64,000 bases of DNA from positions 496,001-560,000 of the forward strand of contig NW_026527059.1 of the NCBI RefSeq assembly GCF_027744825.2. The letters run 5' to 3'. Numbering within the stretch: position 1 is the first letter of the stretch; each line of letters starts with the position of its first letter. The notes below the pieces were generated by a model. The model did no database searches, was not told the DNA's origin, and was given only the letters and a program-made list of their open reading frames with translations. Source of the DNA: Synchiropus splendidus. Taxonomy: Eukaryota > Chordata > Actinopteri > Syngnathiformes > Callionymidae. Shown in pieces: positions 1-10,800 of the stretch. The position numbers and the translations under genes were made by a program.

Positions 1-85
1 CAGACAGCTTAGATTTGATGTGCACCTACTAGAAAGACCCTTTCTGCTATAGTGGGAGGTCAAAATTTCATGTTCTGAAGCTTCC

Positions 86-124
86 CTGAAAAGTTATGGC
101 ACAATGCGTAAAAACGCTTTTCAG
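86..124. repeat. Inverted repeat in every monomer (representative copy)
   Basis: CTGAAAAG (86-93) and CTTTTCAG (117-124) are perfect 8-bp inverted repeats with a 23-nt spacer. The pair recurs in almost every monomer, in both the ttcCct and ttTcct classes. It could extrude a small cruciform or fold in a transcript. The arms are seen directly; any function is inference. Confidence 0.75.
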
Positions 125-3048
125 CCTGAGATAAGGTGGGTTTCGGAACGCCAAACATAAAAGTGTTGATAACTTTGGAAAAACACTTCAGGCAGTTTAG
201 ATTTGATGTGCAACTACTAGAAAGACCCTTTCTGCTATAGTGGGAGGTTAAAATTTCATGTTCTGAAGCTTCCCTGAAAAGTTATGGCACAATGCACAAA
301 AACGCTTTTCAGCCTGAGATAAGGTGGGTTTCGGAACGCCAAACATAAAAGTGTTGATAACTTTGGAAAAACACTTCAGACAGTTTAGATTTGATGTGCA
401 ACTACTAGAAAGACACTTTCTGCTATAGTGGGAGGTTAAAATTTCATGTTCTGAAGCTTTCCTGAAAAGTTATGGCACAATGCACAAAAACGCTTTTCAG
501 CCTGAGATATGGTGGGTTTCGGAACGCCAAACATAAAAGTGTTGATAACTTTCGAAAAACACTTCAGAGAGCTTAGATTTGATGTGCACCTACTAGAAAG
601 ACCCTTTCTGCTATAGTGGGAGGTTAAAATTTCATGTTCTGAAGCTTTCCTGAAAAGTTATGGCACAATGCACAAAAACGCTTTTCAGCCTGAGATAAGG
701 TGGGTTTCGGAACGCCAAACATAAAAGTGTTGATAACTTTCGAAAAACACTTCAGAGAGCTTAGATTTGATGTGCAACTACTAGAAAGACCCTTTCTGCT
801 ATAGTGGGAGGTTAAAATTTCATGTTCTGAAGCTTCCCTGAAAAGTTATGGCACAATGCACAAAAACGCTTTTCAGCCTGAGATAAGGTGGGTTTCGGAA
901 CGCCAAACATAAAAGTGTTGATAACTTTGGAAAAACACTTCAGACAGTTTAGATTTGATGTGCAACTACTAGAAAGACCCTTTCTGCTATAGTGGGAGGT
1001 TAAAATTTCATGTTCTGAAGCTTCCCTGAAAAGTTATGGCACAATGCACAAAAACGCTTTTCAGCCTGAGATAAGGTGGGTTTCGGAACGCCAAACATAA
1101 AAGTGTTGATAACTTTTGAAAAACACTTCAGACAGCTTAGATTTGATGTGCAACTACTAGAAAGACCCTTTCTGCTATAGTGGGAGGTTAAAATTTCATG
1201 TTCTGAAGCTTCCCTGAAAAGTTATGGCACAATGCACAAAAACGCTTTTCAGCCTGAGATAAGGTGGGTTTGGGAACGCCAAACATAAAAGTGTTGATAA
1301 CTTTCGAAAAACACTTCAGACAGCTTAGATTTGATGTGCACCTACTAGAAAGACCCTTTCTGCTATAGTGGGAGGTTAAAATTTCATGTTCTGAAGCTTC
1401 CCTGAAAAGTTATGGCACAATGCGTAAAAACGCTTTTCAGCCTGAGATAAGGTGGGTTTCGGAACGCCAAACATAAAAGTGTAGATAACTTTGGAAAAAC
1501 ACTTCAGACAGTTTAGAATTTATGTGCAACTACTAGAAAGACCCTTTATGCTATAGTGGGAGGTTAAAATTTCATGTTCTGAAGCTTTCCTGAAAAGTTA
1601 TGGCACAATGCACAAAAACGCTTTTCAGCCTGAGATAAGGTGGGTTTCGGAACGCCAAACATAAAAGTGTTGATAACTTTTGAAAAACACTTCAGACAGC
1701 TTAGATTTGATGTGCAACTACTAGAAAGACCCTTTCTGCTATAGTGGGAGGTTAAAATTTCATGTTCTGAAGCTTCCCTGAAAAGTTATGGCACAATGCA
1801 CAAAAACGCTTTTCAGCCTGAGATAAGGTGGGTTTCGGAACGCCAAACATAAAAGTGTTGATAACTTTCGAAAAACACTTCAGACAGCTTAGATTTGATG
1901 TGCACCTACTAGAAAGACCCTTTCTGCTATAGTGGGAGGTTAAAATTTCATGTTCTGAAGCTTCCCTGAAAAGTTATGGCACAATGCGTAAAAACGCTTT
2001 TCAGCCTGAGATAAGGTGGGTTTCGGAACGCCAAACATAAAAGTGTTGATAACTTTTGAAAAACACTTCAGACAGCTTAGATTTGATGTGCAACTACTAG
2101 AAAGACCCTTTCTGCTATAGTGGGAGGTAAAAATTTCATGTTCTGAAGCTTCCCTGAAAAGTTATGGCACAATGCACAAAAACGCTTTTCTGCCTGAGAT
2201 AAGGTGGGTTTCGGAACGCCAAACATAAAAGTGTTGATAACTTTGGAAAAACACTTCAGACAGTTTAGATTTGATGTGCAACTACTAGAAAGACCCTTTC
2301 TGCTATAGTGGGAGGTTAAAATTTCATGTTCTGAAGCTTCCCTGAAAAGTTATGGCACAATGCACAAAAACGCTTTTCAGCCTGAGATAAGGTGGGTTTC
2401 GGAACGCCAAACATAAAAGTGTTAATAACTTTGGAAAAACACTTCAGACAGTTTAGATTTGATGTGCAACTACTAGAAAGACCCTTTCTGCTATAGTGGG
2501 AGGTTAAAATTTCATGTTCTGAAGCTTCCCTGAAAAGTTATGGCACAATGCGTAAAAACGCTTTTCAGCCTGAGATAAGGTGGGTTTCGGAACGCCAAAC
2601 ATAAAAGTGTTGATAACTTTGGAAAAACACTTCAGACAGTTTAGATTTGATGTGCAACTACTAGAAAGACCCTTTCTGCTATAGTGGGAGGTTAAAATTT
2701 CATGTTCTGAAGCTTTCCTGAAAAGTTATGGCACAATGCACAAAAACGCTTTTCAGCCTGAGATAAGGTGGGTTTCGGAACGCCAAACATAAAAGTGTTG
2801 ATAACTTTCGAAAAACACTTCAGAGAGCTTAGATTTGATGTGCACCTACTAGAAAGACCCTTTCTGCTATAGTGGGAGGTTAAAATTTCATGTTCTGAAG
2901 CTTCCCTGAAAAGTTATGGCACAATGCGTAAAAACGCTTTTCAGCCTGAGATAAGGTGGGTTTCGGAACGCCAAACATAAAAGTGTAGATAACTTTGGAA
3001 AAACACTTCAGACAGTTTAGATTTGATGTGCAACTACTAGAAAGACCC

Positions 3049-3087
3049 TTTCTGCTATAGTGGGAGGTTAAAATTTCATGTTCTGAA
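3049..3087 (+). repeat. Putative target-site duplication, left copy (39 bp)
   Basis: Satellite sequence from TTTCTGCTATAG to TTCTGAA ends at the 5' boundary of the LINE. It is identical over 39 bp to 4843-4881 on the other side. Monomer arithmetic agrees: 105 bp of the monomer precede the LINE, 122 bp follow it, and 105 + 122 - 39 = 188. Confidence 0.82.
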
Positions 3088-3088
3088 C

Positions 3089-4696
3089 AGTCTGAACAAC
3101 CTCGCTCTTGCACAGGATCTTAACAACTTCTATTGTCGCTTTGAGCAGCCATTTTGCACCAACACCTCTGTGGTCTCTCCAGCCCCATGTTACACTTTAA
3201 AACAAAGGACTGTGCTGTCTCTTAGTGACACAACTAAGACCAATGATGTCACTGGGACAGTAAAGATCACAGTCACCTTTGATGAGCCACCCCCTCACCT
3301 CCCCCCTCTTCCTCTTGACATCATGGAGCAAGACGTGCGCACTCAGTTCAGGAGGCTGAACCTTCGGAAGGCGGCAGGTCCGGACAGAGTTTCCCCTGCC
3401 ATCCTGAATCATTGTGCTGCTGAGCTGGCTCCAGTGTTCACGGACATCTTCAATGCTTCCTTGGTGTCCTGTCATGTTCCTGCCTGCTTTAAGTCCTCCA
3501 CTATCATCCCTGTTCCCAAGAAGGCCAGGATCACAGGACTGAATGACTACAGACCGGTGGCACTGACGTCTGTGGTCATGAAGTCCTTTGAGCGCCTGGT
3601 TCTCTCTCACCTGAAATCTCTCACTGCTTCTCACCTGGACTCATTGCAGTTTGCCTACAGAGCCAACAGATCTGTGGACGATGCAGTGAACCAGGCCCTT
3701 CATTTCGTTCTGGAGCATCTGGACTCCCCAGGAACCTATGCCAGGATCCTGTTTGTGGACTTCAGCTCTGCCTTTAATACAATTCTTCCAACTCTGCTTG
3801 AAGACAAGCTTCGCCAGCTGGACGTGCCTGACTCCCTCTGCAGATGGATTACAGACTTCCTGACCAGCCGAAGTCAGCGTGTGCGGCTGGGGACGACTGT
3901 CTCTGACACTCGGACCCTCAACATTGGGTCTCCTCAGGGCTGTGTTCTCTCTCCATGGCTCTTCTCCCTGTACACTAACTGCTGCACCTCCAGCCACGAG
4001 TCCGTGAAGCTGATCAAGTTTGCGGACGACACCACCATCATCGGGCTCATCTCAGATGGAGATGAGTCGGCTTACAGGAGGGAGGTGGAGCGGCTGGTGT
4101 CCTGGTGCAGCAACAACAACCTGGAGCTCAACGCTCAGAAGACAGTGGAGATGATCATGGACTTCAGGAGAGTAACAGCTCCTCTGTCCCCTCTCATGTT
4201 GGCTGGTTTATCCATTCCTATTGTGGACTCCTTCTGCTTCCTGGGAACCACCATCACTGAGGACCTCAAATGGGAGTCAACCATCAGGTCCCTCATCAGG
4301 AAGGCCCAGCAGAGAATGTTCTTTCTGAGGCAGCTACGAAAACTACGACTGCCGACGAAGTTGCTGGTGGAGTTCTACACGGCCATCATCCAGTCCATCC
4401 TCACCTCCTCTATCACCGTCTGGTACAGCAGCGCCACCTCCAGGGACAAGAGCAGACTGCAGCGCATCGTACGTTCTGCTGAGAAGGTGATCGGTTGCAG
4501 CCTGCCACCTCTTCATGACCTGTATGTCTCTAGGACCCAGAGACGTGCAGGTCGGATCAGAGCCGACCCTTCTCACCCTGGACATAGACTGTTTGTTCCT
4601 CTTCCCTCTGGCAGGAGGCTACGGTCCATCCAGACCAGAACCTCCCGTCACAGGAACAGCTTCTTTCCCTCGGCCGTCAGACTGTTAAATTCATGA
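3089..4696 (+). CDS. Partial LINE ORF2: reverse transcriptase and C-terminal region, N-terminus missing
   Basis: The frame is open from 3041, inside the satellite, to the TGA at 4694-4696. Element-derived residues begin near 3089; there is no true start, and the first GTG is at 3170. Numbering from 3170, the frame shows conserved RT blocks: AAGPD (68-72), IPVPKK (113-118), [10 protein letters not shown] (125-134), FAYRANRS (161-168), motif [10 protein letters not shown] with Asp197, SPQG (254-257), motif C FADD with Asp286 and Asp287, then LNAQKT and FLG. The catalytic triad is intact. A roughly 150-residue C-terminal region follows, rich in Arg/Lys, ending in the [18 protein letters not shown] tail that I recall from fish LINEs. 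Residues upstream ([13 protein letters not shown], 3119-3145) resemble the linker between endonuclease and RT. The enzyme would copy element RNA at a nicked target, but without the endonuclease this copy cannot move by itself. No frameshift or internal stop suggests a young insertion. Frames on the other strand or in other phases here are shadows. Confidence 0.9.
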   Translation, partial: SLNNLALAQDLNNFYCRFEQPFCTNTSVVSPAPCYTLKQRTVLSLSDTTKTNDVTGTVKITVTFDEPPPHLPPLPLDIMEQDVRTQFRRLNLRKAAGPDRVSPAILNHCAAELAPVFTDIFNASLVSCHVPACFKSSTIIPVPKKARITGLNDYRPVALTSVVMKSFERLVLSHLKSLTASHLDSLQFAYRANRSVDDAVNQALHFVLEHLDSPGTYARILFVDFSSAFNTILPTLLEDKLRQLDVPDSLCRWITDFLTSRSQRVRLGTTVSDTRTLNIGSPQGCVLSPWLFSLYTNCCTSSHESVKLIKFADDTTIIGLISDGDESAYRREVERLVSWCSNNNLELNAQKTVEMIMDFRRVTAPLSPLMLAGLSIPIVDSFCFLGTTITEDLKWESTIRSLIRKAQQRMFFLRQLRKLRLPTKLLVEFYTAIIQSILTSSITVWYSSATSRDKSRLQRIVRSAEKVIGCSLPPLHDLYVSRTQRRAGRIRADPSHPGHRLFVPLPSGRRLRSIQTRTSRHRNSFFPSAVRLLNS

Positions 4697-4842
4697 ACAG
4701 CCTTGTTGTAATGTTATTCTATTTATTTTATTTTATTTGTTTTTTGATGCACTTTATTCCAAGGCACTTTCCTAGTCAGTGGGCTCCCCACTGACCATGG
4801 CAATAAATCTGATTCTGATTCTGATTCTGATTCTGATTCTGA
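4697..4842 (+). other. LINE 3' UTR with polyadenylation-type signal and hexamer tail
   Basis: After the TGA comes an A+T-rich stretch with T-runs (4721-4745) and a short G+C-richer segment around 4760-4800 that may hold the 3' recognition structure used by the element's reverse transcriptase (inference). AATAAA lies at 4802-4807. The element ends in CTGATT hexamers rather than poly(A), which is typical of CR1/L2/Rex1-like LINEs and argues against L1. Confidence 0.8.
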
Positions 4843-4844
4843 TT
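4809..4844 (+). repeat. (CTGATT)6 LINE terminal repeat
   Basis: Six perfect CTGATT units form the 3' terminus of the element. The last two T residues (4843-4844) can equally belong to the satellite segment that follows, so the junction is ambiguous by 2 bp. The tail (TTCTGATT) and the target (TTTCTGCT) share short homology, which could have helped prime first-strand synthesis. Confidence 0.93.
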
Positions 4845-4881
4845 TCTGCTATAGTGGGAGGTTAAAATTTCATGTTCTGAA
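4843..4881 (+). repeat. Putative target-site duplication, right copy (39 bp)
   Basis: Identical to 3049-3087 at all 39 positions. It directly follows the hexamer tail and continues as normal satellite (AGCTTTCCTG, a D-type monomer). Because every monomer carries a near-identical segment, the identity alone is weak evidence; the exact phase fit is the stronger argument. The length is 37-39 bp, depending on how two shared T residues are assigned. Confidence 0.82.
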
Positions 4882-7800
4882 GCTTTCCTGAAAAGTTATG
4901 GCACAATGCACAAAAACGCTTTTCAGCCTGAGATAAGGTGGGTTTCGGAACGCCAAACATAAAAGTGTTGATAACTTTCGAAAAACACTTCAGAGAGCTT
5001 AGATTTGATGTGCACCTACTAGAAAGACCCTTTCTGCTATAGTGGGAGGTTAAAATTTCATGTTCTGAAGCTTCCCTGAAAAGTTATGGCACAATGCGTA
5101 AAAACGCTTTTCAGCCTGAGATAAGGTGGGTTTCGGAACGCCAAACATAAAAGTGTTGATAACTTTGGAAAAACACTTCAGACAGTTTAGATTTGATGTG
5201 CAACTACTAGAAAGACCCTTTCTGCTATAGTGGGAGGTTAAAATTTCATGTTCTGAAGCTTTCCTGAAAAGTTATGGCACAATGCACAAAAACGCTTTTC
5301 AGCCTGAGATAAGGTGGGTTTCGGAACGCCAAACATAAAAGTGTTGATAACTTTCGAAAAACACTTCAGAGAGCTTAGATTTGATGTGCACCTACTAGAA
5401 AGACCCTTTCTGCTATAGTGGGAGGTTAAAATTTCATGTTCTGAAGCTTCCCTGAAAAGTTATGGCACAATGCGTAAAAACGCTTTTCAGCCTGAGATAA
5501 GGTGGGTTTCGGAACGCCAAACATAAAAGTGTAGATAACTTTGGAAAAACACTTCAGACAGTTTAGATTTGATGTGCAACTACTAGAAAGACCCTTTCTG
5601 CTATAGTGGGAGGTTAAAATTTCATGTTCTGAAGCTTTCCTGAAAAGTTATGGCACAATGCACAAAAACGCTTTTCAGCCTGAGATAAGGTGGGTTTCGG
5701 AACGCCAAACATAAAAGTGTTGATAACTTTTGAAAAACACTTCAGACAGCTTAGATTTGATGTGCAACTACTAGAAAGACCCTTTCTGCTATAGTGGGAG
5801 GTTAAAATTTCATGTTCTGAAGCTTCCCTGAAAAGTTATGGCACAATGCACAAAAACGCTTTTCAGCCTGAGATAAGGTGGGTTTCGGAACGCCAAACAT
5901 AAAAGTGTAGATAACTTTGGAAAAACACTTCAGACAGTTTAGATTTGATGTGCAACTACTAGAAAGACCCTTTCTGCTATAGTGGGAGGTTAAAATTTCA
6001 TGTTCTGAAGCTTTCCTGAAAAGTTATGGCACAATGCACAAAAACGCTTTTCAGCCTGAGATAAGGTGGGTTTCGGAACGCCAAACATAAAAGTGTTGAT
6101 AACTTTTGAAAAACACTTCAGACAGCTTAGATTTGATGTGCAACTACTAGAAAGACCCTTTCTGCTATAGTGGGAGGTTAAAATTTCATGTTCTGAAGCT
6201 TCCCTGAAAAGTTATGGCACAATGCACAAAAACGCTTTTCAGCCTGAGATAAGGTGGGTTTCGGAACGCCAAACATAAAAGTGTTGATAACTTTGGAAAA
6301 ACACTTCAGACAGTTTAGATTTGATGTGCAACTACTAGAAAGACCCTTTCTGCTATAGTGGGAGGTTAAAATTTCATGTTCTGAAGCTTCCCTGAAAAGT
6401 TATGGCACAATGCACAAAAACGCTTTTCAGCCTGAGATAAGGTGGGTTTCGGAACGCCAAACATAAAAGTGTTAATAACTTTGGAAAAACACTTCAGACA
6501 GTTTAGATTTGATGTGCAACTACTAGAAAGACCCTTTCTGCTATAGTGGGAGGTTAAAATTTCATGTTCTGAAGCTTCCCTGAAAAGTTATGGCACAATG
6601 CACAAAAACGCTTTTCAGCCTGAGATAAGGTGGGTTTCGGAACGCCAAACATAAAAGTGTTGATAACTTTTGAAAAACACTTCAGACAGCTTAGATTTGA
6701 TGTGCAACTACTAGAAAGACCCTTTCTGCTATAGTGGGAGGTTAAAATTTTATGTTCTGAAGCTTCCCTGAAAAGTTATGGCACAATGCACAAAAACGCT
6801 TTTCAGCCTGAGATAAGGTGGGTTTCGGAACGCCAAACATAAAAGTGTTGATAACTTTCGAAAAACACTTCAGACAGCTTAGATTTGATGTGCACCTACT
6901 AGAAAGACCCTTTCTGCTATAGTGGGAGGTTAAAATTTCATGTTCTGAAGCTTCCCTGAAAAGTTATGGCACTATGCGTAAAAACGCTTTTCAGCCTGAG
7001 ATAAGGTGGGTTTCGGAACGCCAAACATAAAAGTGTTGATAACTTTGGAAAAACACTTCAGGCAGTTTAGATTTGATGTGCAACTACTAGAAAGACCCTT
7101 TCTGCTATAGTGGGAGGTTAAAATTTCATGTTCTGAAGCTTCCCTGAAAAGTTATGGCACAATGCACAAAAACGCTTTTCAGCCTGAGATAAGGTGGGTT
7201 TCGGAACGCCAAACATAAAAGTGTTGATAACTTTGGAAAAACACTTCAGACAGTTTAGATTTGATGTGCAACTACTAGAAAGACACTTTCTGCTATAGTG
7301 GGAGGTTAAAATTTCATGTTCTGAAGCTTTCCTGAAAAGTTATGGCACAATGCACAAAAACGCTTTTCAGCCTGAGATAAGGTGGGTTTCGGAACGCCAA
7401 ACATAAAAGTGTTGATAACTTTCGAAAAACACTTCAGAGAGCTTAGATTTGATGTGCACCTACTAGAAAGACCCTTTCTGCTATAGTGGGAGGTTAAAAT
7501 TTCATGTTCTGAAGCTTCCCTGAAAAGTTATGGCACAATGCGTAAAAACGCTTTTCAGCCTGAGATAAGGTGGGTTTCGGAACGCCAAACATAAAAGTGT
7601 TGATAACTTTGGAAAAACACTTCAGACAGTTTAGATTTGATGTGCAACTACTAGAAAGACCCTTTCTGCTATAGTGGGAGGTTAAAATTTCATGTTCTGA
7701 AGCTTTCCTGAAAAGTTATGGCACAATGCACAAAAACGCTTTTCAGCCTGAGATAAGGTGGGTTTCGGAACGCCAAACATAAAAGTGTTGATAACTTTCG

Positions 7801-10800
7801 AAAAACACTTCAGAGAGCTTAGATTTGATGTGCACCTACTAGAAAGACCCTTTCTGCTATAGTGGGAGGTTAAAATTTCATGTTCTGAAGCTTCCCTGAA
7901 AAGTTATGGCACAATGCACAAAAACGCTTTTCAGCCTGAGATAAGGTGGGTTTCGGAACGCCAAACATAAAAGTGTTGATAACTTTTGAAAAACACTTCA
8001 GACAGCTTAGATTTGATGTGCAACTACTAGAAAGACCCTTTCTGCTATAGTGGGAGGTTAAAATTTTATGTTCTGAAGCTTTCCTGAAAAGTTATGGCAC
8101 AATGCACAAAAACGCTTTTCAGCCTGAGATAAGGTGGGTTTCGGAACGCCAAACATAAAAGTGTTGATAACTTTGGAAAAACACTTCAGACAGTTTAGAT
8201 TTGATGTGCAACTACTAGAAAGACCCTTTCTGCTATAGTGGGAGGTTAAAATTTCATGTTCTGAAGCTTCCCTGAAAAGTTATGGCACAATGCACAAAAA
8301 CGCTTTTCAGCCTGAGATAAGGTGGGTTTCGGAACGCCAATCATAAAAGTGTTGATAACTTTGGAAAAACACTTCAGACAGTTTAGATTTGATGTGCAAC
8401 TACTAGAAAGACCCTTTCTGCTATAGTGGGAGGTTAAAATTTCATGTTCTGAAGCTTCCCTGAAAAGTTATGGCACAATGCACAAAAACGCTTTTCAGCC
8501 TGAGATAAGGTGGGTTTCGGAACGCCAAACATAAAAGTGTTAATAACTTTGGAAAAACACTTCAGACAGTTTAGATTTGATGTGCAACTACTAGAAAGAC
8601 CCTTTCTGCTATAGTGGGAGGTTAAAATTTCATGTTCTGAAGCTTCCCTGAAAAGTTATGGCACAATGCACAAAAACGCTTTTCAGCCTGAGATAAGGTG
8701 GGTTTCGGAACGCCAAACATAAAAGTGTTGATAACTTTCGAAAAACACTTCAGAGAGCTTAGATTTGATGTGCACCTACTAGAAAGACCCTTTCTGCTAT
8801 AGTGGGAGGTTAAAATTTCATGTTCTGAAGCTTCCCTGAAAAGTTATGGCACAATGCGTAAAAACGCTTTTCAGCCTGAGATAAGGTGGGTTTCGGAACG
8901 CCAAACATAAAAGTGTTGATAACTTTGGAAAAACACTTCAGACAGTTTAGATTTGATGTGCAACTACTAGAAAGACCCTTTCTGCTATAGTGGGAGGTTA
9001 AAATTTCATGTTCTGAAGCTTTCCTGAAAAGTTATGGCACAATGCACAAAAACGCTTTTCAGCCTGAGATAAGGTGGGTTTCGGAACGCCAAACATAAAA
9101 GTGTTGATAACTTTCGAAAAACACTTCAGAGAGCTTAGATTTGATGTGCACCTACTAGAAAGACCCTTTCTGCTATAGTGGGAGGTTAAAATTTCATGTT
9201 CTGAAGCTTCCCTGTAAAGTTATGGCACAATGCACAAAAACGCTTTTCAGCCTGAGATAAGGTGGGTTTCGGAACGCCAAACATAAAAGTGTTGATAACT
9301 TTCGAAAAACACTTCAGAGAGCTTAGATTTGATGTGCACCTACTAGAAAGACCCTTTCTGCTATAGTGGGAGGTTAAAATTTCATGTTCTGAAGCTTCCC
9401 TGAAAAGTTATGGCACAATGCGTAAAAACGCTTTTCAGCCTGAGATAAGGTGGGTTTCGGAACGCCAAACATAAAAGTGTAGATAACTTTGGAAAAACAC
9501 TTCAGAGAGTTTAGATTTGATGTGCAACTACTAGAAAGACCCTTTCTGCTATAGTGGGAGGTTAAAATTTCATGTTCTGAAGCTTTCCTGAAAAGTTATG
9601 GCACAATGCACAAAAACGCTTTTCAGCCTGAGATAAGGTGGGTTTCGGAACGCCAAACATAAAAGTGTTGATAACTTTTGAAAAACACTTCAGACAGCTT
9701 AGATTTGATGTGCAACTACTAGAAAGACCCTTTCTGCTATAGTGGGAGGTTAAAATTTCATGTTCTGAAGCTTTCCTGAAAAGTTATGGCACAATGCACA
9801 AAAACGCTTTTCAGCCTGAGATAAGGTGGGTTTCGGAACGCCAAACATAAAAGTGTTGATAACTTTGGAAAAACACTTCAGACAGTTTAGATTTGATGTG
9901 CAACTACTAGAAAGACCCTTTCTGCTATAGTGGGAGGTTAAAATTTCATGTTCTGAAGCTTCCCTGAAAAGTTATGGCACAATGCACAAAAACGCTTTTC
10001 AGCCTGAGATAAGGTGGGTTTCGGAACGCCAAACATAAAAGTGTTGATAACTTTGGAAAAACACTTCAGACAGTTTAGATTTGATGTGCAACTACTAGAA
10101 AGACCCTTTCTGCTATAGTGGGAGGTTAAAATTTCATGTTCTGAAGCTTCCCTGAAAAGTTATGGCACAATGCACAAAAACGCTTTTCAGCCTGAGATAA
10201 GGTGGGTTTCGGAACGCCAAACATAAAAGTGTTAATAACTTTGGAAAAACACTTCAGACAGTTTAGATTTGATGTGCAACTACTAGAAAGACCCTTTCTG
10301 CTATAGTGGGAGGTTAAAATTTCATGTTCTGAAGCTTCCCTGAAAAGTTATGGCACAATGCACAAAAACGCTTTTCAGCCTGAGATAAGGTGGGTTTCGG
10401 AACGCCAAACATAAAAGTGTTGATAACTTTCGAAAAACACTTCAGAGAGCTTAGATTTGATGTGCACCTACTAGAAAGACCCTTTCTGCTATAGTGGGAG
10501 GTTAAAATTTCATGTTCTGAAGCTTCCCTGAAAAGTTATGGCACAATGCGTAAAAACGCTTTTCAGCCTGAGATAAGGTGGGTTTCGGAACGCCAAACAT
10601 AAAAGTGTTGATAACTTTGGAAAAACACTTCAGACAGTTTAGATTTGATGTGCAACTACTAGAAAGACCCTTTCTGCTATAGTGGGAGGTTAAAATTTCA
10701 TGTTCTGAAGCTTTCCTGAAAAGTTATGGCACAATGCACAAAAACGCTTTTCAGCCTGAGATAAGGTGGGTTTCGGAACGCCAAACATAAAAGTGTTGAT

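Larger units (their letters stand above)
1..3087. repeat. 188-bp satellite array, left of the LINE
   Basis: Head-to-tail 188-bp monomers in one orientation; the anchor ATAAGG at 131 recurs at 319, (as ATATGG) 507, 695 and onward to 2951, exactly 15 periods. Whole monomers start at 163 and every 188 bp after. My type reading from 163 is: G, H, two C-like hybrids, A, E, C', D', E, C', E, A, a B carrying CGT, D, C, D' (2983), the last broken by the LINE 105 bp in. The two monomers at 539 and 727 are mosaics (C-type front with ttTcct and CAC, or with gcAAC). No gene is visible; short open frames are by-products of the repeat. The array runs off the left edge. Confidence 0.97.
3088..4842 (+). mobile_element. 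5'-truncated non-LTR retrotransposon (CR1/L2/Rex1-group LINE)
   Basis: A 1755-bp block unrelated to the satellite and much richer in G+C. It has, in order, the C-terminal part of a LINE ORF2 (reverse transcriptase and C-terminal region), a short 3' UTR of about 110 bp, AATAAA at 4802-4807, and a CTGATT hexamer tail. There is no endonuclease domain, ORF1, 5' UTR or internal promoter, as expected when target-primed reverse transcription stops early. The element lies between two identical 39-bp satellite segments, and the satellite phase fits a single insertion into one monomer (started at 2983). A very short 3' UTR ending in 5-7-nt tandem repeats is what I recall for Rex1/Babar elements of fish, but L2 or CR1 relatives are possible; a RepeatMasker/Dfam search would settle the clade. 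It is the only non-satellite sequence in the window and occurs once. Confidence 0.93.

Noticed and set aside
141..157. Canonical CENP-B box at TTTCGGAACGCCAAACA
   Set aside because: Only the TTCG half fits the box; the required A and the CGGG end are absent, so it does not qualify.
3197..4585. Open frames on the minus strand (3197-3634, 3641-3997, 4343-4585) and in another plus phase (4270-4482) inside the LINE
   Set aside because: All overlap the clearly conserved reverse-transcriptase frame and show no recognisable domains; they are antisense or out-of-phase shadows.
3088..4842. L1-type LINE or retrovirus-derived element
   Set aside because: There is no poly(A) tail, LTR, gag, protease or integrase. 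The hexamer tail and RT motifs fit the CR1/L2/Rex1 group.
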